NCBI RefSeq assembly: GCF_000814675.1
Contig: NZ_JWIG01000022.1
Location: 62,001 to 126,000 of the forward strand
Reading direction: 5' to 3'
From: Pseudoalteromonas distincta
Lineage (GTDB): Bacteria > Pseudomonadota > Gammaproteobacteria > Enterobacterales > Alteromonadaceae
Length of the DNA: 64,000 nt
Shown here: in pieces, positions 8,801 through 17,923 of the stretch
How positions within the stretch are numbered: position 1 is the first letter of the stretch
Layout of the letters: the number at the start of each line of letters is the position of its first letter
Made by a program: the position numbers and the translations under genes
The notes under the pieces: generated by a model
Databases searched by the model: none
Seen by the model: only the letters and a program-made list of their open reading frames with translations
Told to the model about the DNA's origin: nothing

Positions 8801-10729
8801 TTAACGCGCTAGTAGTTTTGCTTTAATATCGCTGTAACGCATTTGCTCACACAGTGCAAAACCACTCAGCTGGCGTACTTTATTACGTGCAAATAACGGC
8901 ACACTCATCCCTGCTAAAAAGCGGCATTGGGTTTCAATACCCACATTGTGATTACCTTTGTCTGCCATATGCGCTAAAAACTCATCTACCTTTTGATAAA
9001 TAAGTTGCTCGTCAATATATGCAGGCTCTATAGAGTATTCAAGCTTAACCGCATGGCCTCTACACACACTACAATGCCCACATTGCTGTGGTGCATTTTG
9101 ATCGTCAAAATAGCGCGCTAAGTTATAGCTTAAACAACTTTGTAGCTCAAAAAAGCGTACAAGTGCAGCAATACGTTTAATTTCGGCTTGTTCTTTATCA
9201 CTGAAGTAGTCATGTAGTTGCTGGGCAAGTTCTGGGTTATTTATAACCTCGCTATGCACTTTGTATACTTGGGTAATACGTTTGGTTTCGAGCGTTATTA
9301 GGTTTTTTTCGGCTAGGTAATCAAGGGCTGCCACTACGCGTTTTCGATCAACCTGCGCGGCTTGCGTAAGGGAGTCAAAATTTAGCGTGCCCCATATTTT
9401 TTTAAAATCGGTATGGCTAAATATTTGTGTTAAAAATGCTTGGCGTTGCTCATCAAAATGACCAAGTAGCTCGTTTTTATCAACCAAAAATTTGTACTTA
9501 AAATCAGCGTAGTAGGCATATTGCGGCGTTATAGCGCCTTGCATTTCAAGCTGTACGAGTAAGGTTTTAAGTGCCAGTTGGCGAATATTACTTTCGCTTG
9601 ATAAGCTGTATTCTTGCATTTCCCATTGCTGGTGGCTTTGGCGAATATCGTTAATTACGTATTCAATACCGCTAAGCTCAGGGGTGTCGCCATATACAAA
9701 GTTTTCAACCGTATTTAGCCCATCTAAATTGGCAAGGGTGTAGCAGTTTGATGGATTGCCATCGCGCCCTGCTCGGCCAATTTCTTGGCTGTAGTTTTCA
9801 ATCGATTTTGGTAAATCGTAATGTATAACAAAACGAATATCCGATTTATCAACGCCCATACCAAAGGCTATGGTTGCCACCACTACGTTAATTTTACCCG
9901 CCATAAAGTCATCTTGAATTTGCCAGCGTAGCGTATCTTCAAGCCCCGCATGATACGCCACCGCGTGCACACCTTGTGCACTTAGCACATTAGCAACTTG
10001 CTCAGCGCTTTGCTGTAGCGTTACATACACAATACCAGGGCCACTTTGCGCGCGCACAATGTTGGTAAGCTCGGTGTTTTTATCGGCGGTTTTAACGCTC
10101 AACACACTTAAATCTAAATTGGCACGATAAAAGCCCGTTTGCACAATACACTCAGGCGATATAGCAAATCGCTCTGCCATATCGCGTTTAACTTTTTTAG
10201 TCGCCGTTGCCGTAAGCAGCAATACTAAAGGAATATTAAGCTCTTCGCGGTAACGTGGCAGTTTAAGGTAGTCGGGTCTAAAGTTATGGCCCCATTCAGA
10301 TATACAGTGCGCTTCGTCTACCACTAACATCGAAAGCGCCACCTGGCTTATAAACTCTCTAAAACGCTCGTTTTTAAAGCGCTCAACCGACACCATTAAT
10401 ACTTTAATTTTACCATTTCGCACATCATTCATTACGGTGCTGCTTTGCATTTGATCTTGGCTAGAATCAAGGCTTGCCGCGTAAATACCTTTGCTATTTA
10501 AAAAGCTAATTTGATCTTTCATCAATGCAAGCAAAGGCGAAACCACCAAGGTTAAATTTGGTAAATGCAATGCAGTTAATTGATAGCACAACGATTTACC
10601 CGAGCCGGTCGGAAATATAGCCAACGACGATTGACCATTTAAAAGCTGCTCTATAGTTTGTTGTTGCCCTGTTCTAAATTGGCTAAAACCAAAGTGCTGC
10701 TCAAGTGATTGAATTAGTGGCGTGGTCAT
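8801..10729 (-). CDS. recQ: RecQ-family ATP-dependent DNA helicase
   Basis: A 3'-5' SF2 helicase for recombination and fork repair. I start it at ATG 10729 (642 aa) because AAAAGGA lies six bases upstream; a further in-frame ATG at 10759 lacks this. Motifs: Walker A FPTGSGKS, VSPLLALMKDQ, DEAHCISEWGHNFRPDY, LLTATAT, QEIGRAGRDG, and the zinc-binding CGHCSVC of the RQC region. Past the zinc site there is only a short tail ending KAKLLAR with no clear HRDC domain, so this is a divergent RecQ paralogue rather than the standard 600-aa RecQ. The symbol is given for the family. Likely transcribed with the YkgJ-type gene. Confidence 0.85.
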   Translation of the reverse strand: MTTPLIQSLEQHFGFSQFRTGQQQTIEQLLNGQSSLAIFPTGSGKSLCYQLTALHLPNLTLVVSPLLALMKDQISFLNSKGIYAASLDSSQDQMQSSTVMNDVRNGKIKVLMVSVERFKNERFREFISQVALSMLVVDEAHCISEWGHNFRPDYLKLPRYREELNIPLVLLLTATATKKVKRDMAERFAISPECIVQTGFYRANLDLSVLSVKTADKNTELTNIVRAQSGPGIVYVTLQQSAEQVANVLSAQGVHAVAYHAGLEDTLRWQIQDDFMAGKINVVVATIAFGMGVDKSDIRFVIHYDLPKSIENYSQEIGRAGRDGNPSNCYTLANLDGLNTVENFVYGDTPELSGIEYVINDIRQSHQQWEMQEYSLSSESNIRQLALKTLLVQLEMQGAITPQYAYYADFKYKFLVDKNELLGHFDEQRQAFLTQIFSHTDFKKIWGTLNFDSLTQAAQVDRKRVVAALDYLAEKNLITLETKRITQVYKVHSEVINNPELAQQLHDYFSDKEQAEIKRIAALVRFFELQSCLSYNLARYFDDQNAPQQCGHCSVCRGHAVKLEYSIEPAYIDEQLIYQKVDEFLAHMADKGNHNVGIETQCRFLAGMSVPLFARNKVRQLSGFALCEQMRYSDIKAKLLAR

Positions 10730-10975
10730 AAATGTCCTTTTCGGTGTTTTTAACAGCAATTTAACTGCACAGCTAAACTATAAGAAAGTGAGTATAACTT
10801 ATATGCCTTTATTCAGCATTTTTTGCTGACATCACCTTTATTTAAGCGCAAAATAGAGCACTATAAAATGAGTAGTAACTGCTTGTTGCCAAAATAATTT
10901 ATTGATACCCAAGTCATCTTAAAAAACTAATAAAAATACAGATCACTTGGGTATATTATTTTTGAGGGCAACGTT

Positions 10976-12280
10976 ATGAATATTACTACACCTAAAATCG
11001 TCGTTATTGGCGGTGGTGCTGGCGGATTAGAACTCGCAACGCAATTAGGTCATAAATTAGGAAAGAAAAAACAAGCTGAAATTCTGCTAATAGACAAAAA
11101 CCGTACCCACATATGGAAGCCGTTACTGCACGAAGTAGCGACAGGCTCTATTGACCCCGATTTAGATGGCGTTGTGTATTCAGCCCATGCTGCAAAACAC
11201 CACTATAACTTTCAACTTGGTACTTTTTGCAATATAGATCAAAGCAATAAAACAGTTACCCTTGCACCACTTTTAGACGAGCTAGGCCACACAATTTTAC
11301 CCGAGCGCACCGTGCGCTACGACCACCTAGTAATTGCCATTGGCAGCGTAAGTAACGACTTTAATACCCCAGGTATAAAAGATCACTGCTACTTTTTAGA
11401 CTCAAACCAACAAGCAGAGCGCTTTCAGCATTCATTACTCGACAGCTTTACACGCCTTCACCAAGACGACAACCAACAGCAATCACTTAATATTGCCATT
11501 GTAGGCGGCGGTGCTACGGGTGTTGAACTCTCAGCTGAGCTTTACCATGTGTCTGAGCTATTAAAGCTTTATGGCTTAACAAATATGTCGTCTAAGCGTT
11601 TGCATATTCATTTAATAGAAGCCGGACCACGTATTTTACCAGCATTACCTGAGCGTATTGCCGTAAGTGCTAAACGTGAGCTATTAAAACTTGGCGTAAA
11701 CGTGCGCGAGCAAACACAAGTAAAAGAAGGCACCGCACAAGGCTTTATCACCAAAGACGAAGAACACATTGATGCCGATATTATGGTGTGGGCAGCGGGC
11801 GTAAAAGCACCTGATTTTATTAAAGACTTAGGTATTTTTGAGCTGACGCGCAGCAACCAAATTCAAGTAAACGAGTTTTTACAAAGCACCGTAGACGAAA
11901 GCATTTTTGTATTAGGCGATTGCTGCGCATTTACCCAAGCCGATGGCAAGCAAGTACCACCTCGTGCACAATCGGCGCATCAAATGGCGCAGTGCGTCGA
12001 AAAAAATCTAATCGCAACGCTAAAGCAGCAACCACTACGCGGCTTTAAATACAGCGACCATGGCTCGTTGGTTAACTTATCAAGCTACAGCACTGTGGGT
12101 AATTTAATGGGCAACCTAACCAGCAATACCTTTTTTATTGAAGGTAAAATTGCCCGCTTTATGTATATATCTTTATACCGTATGCACCAACGCGCCATAC
12201 ACGGTAGCGCAAAAACCTTTGCATTATGGATAAGCGAAAAAGTGCTGCGTGTAGTGCGCCCTAAAATGAAGTTGCACTAA
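10976..12280 (+). CDS. ndh: Type II NADH dehydrogenase
   Basis: Membrane-associated single-subunit NADH:quinone oxidoreductase that does not pump protons. The 434-residue protein has the FAD-binding loop VVIGGGAGGLELATQLG near the N-terminus, the second dinucleotide loop AIVGGGATGVELSAEL near residue 175, VWAAGVKAP, and VLGDCCAF before the C-terminal part, where FAD is held. PPRAQSAHQMA corresponds to the quinone-side region. The C-terminal amphipathic stretch SLYRMHQRAIHG is typical of Ndh membrane attachment. The start ATG is preceded by GAGGGCAACG. It is divergent from the RecQ-like gene and closed by a terminator. Confidence 0.94.
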   Translation: MNITTPKIVVIGGGAGGLELATQLGHKLGKKKQAEILLIDKNRTHIWKPLLHEVATGSIDPDLDGVVYSAHAAKHHYNFQLGTFCNIDQSNKTVTLAPLLDELGHTILPERTVRYDHLVIAIGSVSNDFNTPGIKDHCYFLDSNQQAERFQHSLLDSFTRLHQDDNQQQSLNIAIVGGGATGVELSAELYHVSELLKLYGLTNMSSKRLHIHLIEAGPRILPALPERIAVSAKRELLKLGVNVREQTQVKEGTAQGFITKDEEHIDADIMVWAAGVKAPDFIKDLGIFELTRSNQIQVNEFLQSTVDESIFVLGDCCAFTQADGKQVPPRAQSAHQMAQCVEKNLIATLKQQPLRGFKYSDHGSLVNLSSYSTVGNLMGNLTSNTFFIEGKIARFMYISLYRMHQRAIHGSAKTFALWISEKVLRVVRPKMKLH

Positions 12281-12305
12281 TAAATTAAGTACGCTCACAA
12301 AACCA

Positions 12306-12352
12306 CAAAAAAGCTTTAAGAGTTAATAAGTATTATCTCTTAAAGCTTTTTT
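12306..12352 (+). terminator. Intrinsic terminator after ndh
   Basis: AAAAAAGCTTTAAGAG pairs with CTCTTAAAGCTTTTTT around a 14-base AT-rich loop, 25 bases after the ndh stop. Confidence 0.85.
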
Positions 12353-12417
12353 GCACTTTGCGTACCTAAAGTAGTACGATGTGAGAATATTTTAATAACA
12401 TCAAAGGATTGGCGGTT

Positions 12418-14508
12418 ATGAAAAAGCTACTTCTCGGACTTATAATTATAGCGGCTTTGGCAGTATATCTATTTAAAAACCAGCCTAACACAGCCGCTGT
12501 AGAGCAGCCCAACGTGGCTGCACCAAATGCCACTGAGCCTAACTTAGTTAATAAAAAGCAGCCTGCAGAAGGCACCCCGCTACGAATAGTCACAGATCTA
12601 AAAAAAGATATTCGCCTTTGCAGAGATCAATCACAGCAACAACATATAAAAATAAATAATTTAAACCAATCGCTTGTTTCATTTTTTGTGAGTGAGCTTA
12701 AAAAAGGGACGTCGGTCCCTACGATTTTAAAGTATGCAAACCTATCAGAAATCAATAAGCGTCAATACATTGCCTTTTTGAGAGATGCCATAGTTACTGA
12801 GCAAAAACAGCAGCTTAATATTACTAGCTCTTTAAACGAATTAGCTAATTGGCAAGGCATTGAGGCAATTAAAGGCTTCACCAATGATAAAATAAAAGAA
12901 ATGATTCAACAGCTTGGAGATAATAAGCATAGCCCTCCAGGACTTACTCTGAGTGTACCCCTTGATGAAAATGTACAAAAAGAAACCCTTTATGCTTTAT
13001 TAAACAACACAGATACATTTACCACTTACTCTAAAACGTTTATTAAACTTGAAGGCAGTGAGGTTATTTCCCCGGCTACATTGTTTGTGCTTAATGCAAA
13101 TAAATTTACGCCAAAAGAGTTTGAGCAGGCAATTTCATCTAATCAATTTACGGTAAATGAAGTAGCTACTGCGATTAAAAATAACATTCCTAATGAGTAT
13201 ATTTTTGCGCTTATGAAGCAGGTACCGGCACTGGATGCTATGCCGCTGTACGAAGAAAATTCTGTTTTGTATAACATGGCTGATATTGCCGTAAGCCAGT
13301 TTAATTTACCGCTTGTAAAAGCACTGCAGCAACTAGGCGTAACACCAACCAATCAGCCAGGCTTATTTACGGGTTTAGACGTTGCAATAGTAAGCCTGCC
13401 TAAAAGTGGTAACTTAACGCTAGCCCCTTTAGATGCAAAGCATACTCAAATGTTAAACTACCTTACAGAGCAAGGCTATAAAGCTCATATCGGCAATGCT
13501 AGTGACTACCTAAATAGCAAAGGCGTTTTTTTTGTAAGTGATTTTATTTACCAGCAAGGCGCCTATATTAATGGCCAGGAAAACCCTGAGCAATATGCTT
13601 ACTTTAACCCTATTGGTAAAATAGACAACGCCACATTGCCCCAAGTGAGTGAGCCCGATAATTCTGATGTTGCACGTTTTTTAGTAGATTTGAAGCAACA
13701 AAAGAAAGATCTAGATAATAAAAGACAAAACTGTGAACTATTACAGCAGCAGTTAAGCGCTACTGAGCAATTACACTCTACTATGCGAGCATATAATACG
13801 GTGCTAGAGGTAAAAAAAGAGCACGGTAATAACTTCGAATATGTTTTACAAGAACAAGACCCCGTATTAGTTAATTACTGGTGGAGTATACTAAGTAATC
13901 AGCTTTCAAACGATAGAAGTCATAGCGCGTTCAGCCAATATTTGTCTAAAAAAGATTACCAAAAAGCTTATGAGTACAGCCTTAGTAAACCATTAACTCA
14001 AACAGAAACCGATACACTTTTTTCATTCCTACTATTAGAGCCTCATGACTTTATAGCGATCTGGCAAAGCCGAGTTGAACCTAAGCCACCGAGTGATTTA
14101 GCAAGATTAAGTCGTTTTCCTCTTAGTCAATGGCAAAAGCTTAAACAAGCTGGTTTTGATTTTTCGATTACCGATACGTATGGGCGCGACGTTTATGTAC
14201 AAGCTGCATCGTCTTCTGTCGAGGTAGTACAATTTCTCATTGATAATAAAATACCCGCTGATTCAGAAAAATTAGGCGTAGATATACTCGACCTAGCGCT
14301 TGAGCAAAGCTACACCAAAGGGGAGTTAAGCCCAATGATTCCTTTAGCCCTACAGCTTGTTGAAAAAATTGAACCGAATCACCTTTCTCGCGCAGCACGA
14401 TTAAAAACGTTTTATCCTGAGGTTTACGAGCAATTAATTAAGTTAAACCCCGCATTAAAACCCGCAGAGGGCACGCAGCTAAATCACTATACTTTTAATA
14501 ACCTATAA
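12418..14508 (+). CDS. Membrane-anchored protein with ankyrin-like repeats, unknown
   Basis: Start chosen at ATG 12418, nine bases after AAAGGA; the in-frame TTG at 12409 touches the ribosome binding site. The 696-residue product has one N-terminal membrane segment (KLLLGLIIIAALAVYLF) and a large, presumably periplasmic body. Two regions look like divergent ankyrin repeats: about residues 285-345 (VLYNMADIAVSQFNLPLVKA) and 565-610 (DVYVQAASSSVEVVQFLIDN). A Lys/Gln-rich coiled stretch lies between. No specific family recognised. The next gene encodes a Tle-like hydrolase, and ankyrin or Sel1-type anchored proteins can protect cells from such lipases, but a terminator separates the two, so this link is only a guess. 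Confidence 0.75.
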   Translation: MKKLLLGLIIIAALAVYLFKNQPNTAAVEQPNVAAPNATEPNLVNKKQPAEGTPLRIVTDLKKDIRLCRDQSQQQHIKINNLNQSLVSFFVSELKKGTSVPTILKYANLSEINKRQYIAFLRDAIVTEQKQQLNITSSLNELANWQGIEAIKGFTNDKIKEMIQQLGDNKHSPPGLTLSVPLDENVQKETLYALLNNTDTFTTYSKTFIKLEGSEVISPATLFVLNANKFTPKEFEQAISSNQFTVNEVATAIKNNIPNEYIFALMKQVPALDAMPLYEENSVLYNMADIAVSQFNLPLVKALQQLGVTPTNQPGLFTGLDVAIVSLPKSGNLTLAPLDAKHTQMLNYLTEQGYKAHIGNASDYLNSKGVFFVSDFIYQQGAYINGQENPEQYAYFNPIGKIDNATLPQVSEPDNSDVARFLVDLKQQKKDLDNKRQNCELLQQQLSATEQLHSTMRAYNTVLEVKKEHGNNFEYVLQEQDPVLVNYWWSILSNQLSNDRSHSAFSQYLSKKDYQKAYEYSLSKPLTQTETDTLFSFLLLEPHDFIAIWQSRVEPKPPSDLARLSRFPLSQWQKLKQAGFDFSITDTYGRDVYVQAASSSVEVVQFLIDNKIPADSEKLGVDILDLALEQSYTKGELSPMIPLALQLVEKIEPNHLSRAARLKTFYPEVYEQLIKLNPALKPAEGTQLNHYTFNNL

Positions 14509-14519
14509 CCCGCACTTTT

Positions 14520-14549
14520 AATACGCCAACAAATTAGTTGGCGTATTTG
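14520..14549 (+). terminator. Intrinsic terminator
   Basis: AATACGCCAAC-AAATTA-GTTGGCGTATTTG forms an 11-bp stem 11 bases after the stop of the ankyrin-like gene. The T-run is short but the stem is strong. Confidence 0.75.
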
Positions 14550-14625
14550 TTACTAACCCAAATATTGTCTTTAATATTTAACATTGTCTGTGTAGAGTAT
14601 TTAAAACAACTAAGGAAATTGGGTT

Positions 14626-16125
14626 ATGACGGGTAAAACGCTAATTTTTAACTTTGACGGCACAGGAAACGAGCCCCGTGATGCAGAGCAATTTAGCTCA
14701 GAGCATTTTAAAGAAGACTCTAATATTACCAACATTCTAAAATTGCATTTACTGCTTGGCGGTAAATTAGAAGACTCCCCCATTACTCCTTTTGCTAACC
14801 AACTCAGTTTTTATTATCAAGGTATTGGCACTAAAGGCAGCCGCCTTAAACGCATTTTAAACCAAACTCTTGCACCTCGTGGCGACGACGTAGCCAGTAT
14901 TTTAAATCAAGCGTTAAGCGACTTTAAAGCTCACTACCTAATAGGCGATACCATACTGCTAACGGGTTTTAGCCGAGGCGGTGCACTAGCTAGGCGTTTT
15001 GCCAAAATTCTAGAGCCTTTAATTGCTGATAATGTTTACGTATGTGTGTTTGATACTGTCGCCTCTATTGGCTTATCAAAAGTAAGTAAAGCCACACGCG
15101 GCGCAGAGCACGTTATTTTTGAAAACCACACCATAGCCAACAACATTACTCACGCGCTGCACTGCGTAGCCCTTGATGAAAAACGCCGTGCGTTTGAACC
15201 CACACTCATGAACCATCAAAGCAATATTACCGAGCTATGGTTTGCAGGAGCGCATTCAGACATTGGCGGCGGTTACTACCGCGATGGCCTAGCCGATATT
15301 TGCTTGCGCTACGCACTTGAGTGGTTAATAGAACAACCGCTTAATATATCGTTACTCACTAGCCACGATATAGATTACGAAACCCTACTCCCCGATAGCA
15401 ACTTAGTAGCACAAGATGACGTAACCGTAACGCCCGATCCGCTCGCATTAAGCCATCAACAAAATTACTTTTGGTTTAACCCATTTTTTAAATTAGTAGA
15501 TAGGCAGTGCTATGTATTAATTGATGACGAAGCCAGCAACCTTGAGCCTTTAGTGCACTTCAGCGTAGCCGAACGCATTAATAAGCTAACCAGTTACCGC
15601 CCAGAATCGCTAAAAAAACTGCATTACAAAATTAGCTATAACGACAACACCACACTTAGCTTTATTGGTTTAAGCCAACATATAGAACTGGCTAATCAAA
15701 ACATGAATGTGCTGAGCATTAACCAAAGCCAAGATGTAATGGTATTTGCCTCTGAGCAATACAACGCAACCGGCCTTATGCTAGAGCAAGGCGCTACGTA
15801 CCGCTTTACCCCTTACCCAAATCAATACTGGTTTGACGATGGCATAAAGTGCACGCCATTAGGCTGGAACCGCGACAACGTACAACTTGGCGTAAAAGAA
15901 ATCCCCATGGCTGTGCTTGAACCATTTAGACGATTTCCTCGCGCACAATGGTTTTCACTCATTGGTGCTATTAATAAAAACGACGACCACCTTTTTGAAA
16001 TAGCCAACGGCGCCGATATTAAAATGGATAAATCTGGCGAGTTTTGCCCATTCGCAAACGACCTAAGCCGCTTTTATGGCGCTAATGCCGGAAAAATAAA
16101 AGTGAAAGTAACGCGGTTGGAATAA
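14626..16125 (+). CDS. DUF2235 alpha/beta hydrolase, Tle1-like
   Basis: A 499-residue protein of the DUF2235 hydrolase family, which includes type VI secretion lipase effectors (Tle1) and housekeeping relatives. It starts FNFDGTGNEP near residue 8, the family entry motif, followed by YYQGIGTKGS. The nucleophile elbow is GFSRGG with Ser116; the likely acid is Asp143 in VFDTVASIG and the base His210 in AGAHSDIGGGY. There is no signal peptide, PAAR or Rhs part, and no secretion genes are in view, so effector status is unproven. The C-terminal half (about 260-499) has no feature I recognise. TAAGGAA precedes the ATG. Confidence 0.85.
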   Translation: MTGKTLIFNFDGTGNEPRDAEQFSSEHFKEDSNITNILKLHLLLGGKLEDSPITPFANQLSFYYQGIGTKGSRLKRILNQTLAPRGDDVASILNQALSDFKAHYLIGDTILLTGFSRGGALARRFAKILEPLIADNVYVCVFDTVASIGLSKVSKATRGAEHVIFENHTIANNITHALHCVALDEKRRAFEPTLMNHQSNITELWFAGAHSDIGGGYYRDGLADICLRYALEWLIEQPLNISLLTSHDIDYETLLPDSNLVAQDDVTVTPDPLALSHQQNYFWFNPFFKLVDRQCYVLIDDEASNLEPLVHFSVAERINKLTSYRPESLKKLHYKISYNDNTTLSFIGLSQHIELANQNMNVLSINQSQDVMVFASEQYNATGLMLEQGATYRFTPYPNQYWFDDGIKCTPLGWNRDNVQLGVKEIPMAVLEPFRRFPRAQWFSLIGAINKNDDHLFEIANGADIKMDKSGEFCPFANDLSRFYGANAGKIKVKVTRLE

Positions 16126-16134
16126 GAGGAAACC

Positions 16135-16860
16135 GAAGCTTTTAAATTGTAGGCTGGAATTTACATCGCGCTTTGGCTTTATAAAAACACCATGCGAGGT
16201 ATAAAACCTCACCTACAACAACTCAAACACCACACTCAACAAACCCGTAGGTGCGATTTTACATCGCGCTTTGTTCTTTAGTAACGGCTCATAACTCCCA
16301 ATCAACGCTACAAAGCCCGCCTAAACACCTGTAGGCGCAAAGCTTGCTCGCGCGAAAAGCGAAGCTTTTAAACCGTAGGCGGGAATTTACATCGCGCTTT
16401 GCTCTTATAAAAACACCATGCGAGGTATAAAACCTCACCTACAACAACTCAAACACCACACTCAACAAACCCGTAGGTGCGATTTTACATCGCGCTTAGC
16501 TCTTTAGTAACGGCTCATAACTCCCAATCAACGCTACAAAGCCCGCCTAAACTCCTGTAGGCGCAAAGCTTGCTCGCGCGAAAAGCGAAGCTTTTAAACC
16601 GTAGGTGCGATTTTACATCGCGCTTTGGCTTTATAAAAACACCCGCGAGGTATAAAACCTCATCTACAACAATTAAACCACTGCACTGAACAAACCCGTA
16701 GGTGCGATTTTACATCGCGCTTTGGCATTATAAAAAACACCATGCGAGCTATAAAACCTCACCTACAATAATTCAAACACCACAATCAACACTACAAAGC
16801 CCGCCTAAACACCTGTAGGCGCACAGCTTGCTCGCGCGAAAAGCGAAGCTTTTAAATTAA
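16135..16860. repeat. Three tandem compound REP units
   Basis: The stretch is three head-to-tail copies of a compound unit, at 16135-16360, 16361-16586 and 16587-16844 (226, 226 and 258 bp), ending in a partial fourth start. Each unit holds hairpins of two families: GTAGGTGCGATTTTACATCG and its inverted partner type CGAGGTATAAAACCTCAC..CTAC, and GTAGGCGC..AGCTTGCTCG..AAGC..AGCTTTTAAA. Both have GTAG at the foot of a hairpin, the mark of REP elements moved or made by RAYT transposases. The first two units are nearly identical, implying recent duplication. No gene lies in this 800-base gap. Confidence 0.85.
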
Positions 16861-16939
16861 ATAAAACAAATATCAGTTTTAATGTTCACTATAAAACTGA
16901 TAGGTTATTATTACTGTTTTTATCAATGGTTACTTTTTC

Positions 16940-17329
16940 GTGGCAAATGAAGTTATACAAAAAATAATTGAGTATTTACATCAAAACACCGACATTGATG
17001 TAGTTTGGCTATATGGCTCCCATGCAAAAGGGACAGCTCAGCCTCATAGTGACATTGACTTAGCCATAGCATTTAAAAACTTTGATCTGGAATCGTTCGA
17101 TAAGCGCCTTAGGCCAAAAGAGCTTGAGCTTGAAATAAGTAATGCACTTAATCTTAACGAACAACTTATTTCGATTGTTGATATAAATATTATTCCAAGT
17201 TATTTAGCTTTCAACGTTATTGAATATGGAAAAATAATTATAAGCAATAATAGTGTTAGAGCGATGAAAGAGCAGCAGCGTATATATAGCCAGTTCGAAT
17301 TTGAAACCATAGCGAGTAAACATGACTGA
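16940..17329 (+). CDS. mntA: MntA antitoxin, minimal nucleotidyltransferase
   Basis: Antitoxin of the type VII MntA/HepT pair; it adds AMP to the HepT toxin and silences it. The 129-residue protein carries the nucleotidyltransferase signature YGSHAKGTAQPHSDIDLAI with Gly26-Ser27 and Asp38/Asp40 as the metal-binding residues. The best start is the GTG at 16940; no in-frame ATG precedes the motif, and the ribosome binding site is weak. Its last codons overlap hepT by 8 bases, showing coupled expression. The pair sits between blocks of REP repeats (to 16860 and from 17752), as if inserted into a repeat cluster. Confidence 0.9.
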   Translation: MANEVIQKIIEYLHQNTDIDVVWLYGSHAKGTAQPHSDIDLAIAFKNFDLESFDKRLRPKELELEISNALNLNEQLISIVDINIIPSYLAFNVIEYGKIIISNNSVRAMKEQQRIYSQFEFETIASKHD

Positions 17330-17747
17330 TACCGGAATTACACTTTATTTAAGTGAAGTAACACGCCATATTGACGAATATATGCAAGAACTCGACGAAC
17401 TCAGTCAAATCGATTCACTTAATAGTAGAGACTACCGAGCTGCAGAGCGATTACTACAGTTAATGACCGAGGTGTGTATTGGTTTATCAAAGCATTGGCT
17501 AAAACAGCACAAAAGTAGTACCAGTAGCAACGCCTATCAAACATTTAGCGAACTTACTAATTTAGGCTTTTTGAGCGAGGCAGAACTACTGTCATGGCGT
17601 AAAATTATAGGCTTACGAAATGCTCTTGTTCACGATTACTTAAATATTGACCAAAGTATCGTTAAAACAATCATTAAAAAGCAACACTACACAACTATGC
17701 ACGCATTTAGTATTAAAGCGATTACAGAGCTAAACAAAGATTCATAG
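17322..17747 (+). CDS. hepT: HepT toxin, HEPN-domain ribonuclease
   Basis: The 141-residue HEPN (DUF86) partner of MntA. HepT cleaves RNA, and MntA inactivates it by AMPylating a tyrosine beside the active site. The HEPN motif R-x4-H-x-Y is intact: Arg99, His104 and Tyr106 in GLRNALVHDY. The rest is the expected four-helix bundle. It overlaps mntA by 8 bases in the order antitoxin-toxin. The REP sequence begins almost at its stop codon, so the operon has no terminator of its own that I can see other than the repeat hairpins. Confidence 0.9.
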   Translation: MTDTGITLYLSEVTRHIDEYMQELDELSQIDSLNSRDYRAAERLLQLMTEVCIGLSKHWLKQHKSSTSSNAYQTFSELTNLGFLSEAELLSWRKIIGLRNALVHDYLNIDQSIVKTIIKKQHYTTMHAFSIKAITELNKDS

Positions 17748-17751
17748 ATAA

Positions 17752-17870
17752 AACCTCACCTACAATAATTAAACCACTGCACTGAACAAAACCGTAGGTG
17801 CGTTTTTACATCGCGCTTTGTTCTTATAAAAACACCCGCGAGGTATAAAACCTCACCTACAACAATTCAA
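17752..17870. repeat. REP pair downstream of hepT
   Basis: The block starts with an inverted REP (AAAACCTCACCTAC), continues with a direct GTAGGTGCG...ATCGCGC copy and closes with a second inverted REP. Opposed hairpins like these can also act as a terminator for mntA-hepT. Confidence 0.8.
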
Positions 17871-17876
17871 ATACCT

Positions 17877-17923
17877 ATTCGCCTCACTCAATGAGGTGAA
17901 TAATATGTGTAATTGCCTCATTA
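17877..17923. repeat. 47-bp direct repeat at the 3' end of fic
   Basis: This copy matches 19059-19105 at roughly 80% over 47 bases, in the same orientation. Both contain the palindrome GCCTCA-xxCA-ATGAGG and then TAATTGCCTCATTA. The right end supplies the TAA stop codon of fic. Confidence 0.75.

Noticed and set aside
14626..16125. Confirmed type VI effector
   Set aside because: No PAAR, VgrG, Hcp or secretion genes in the window, so only the hydrolase family can be stated.
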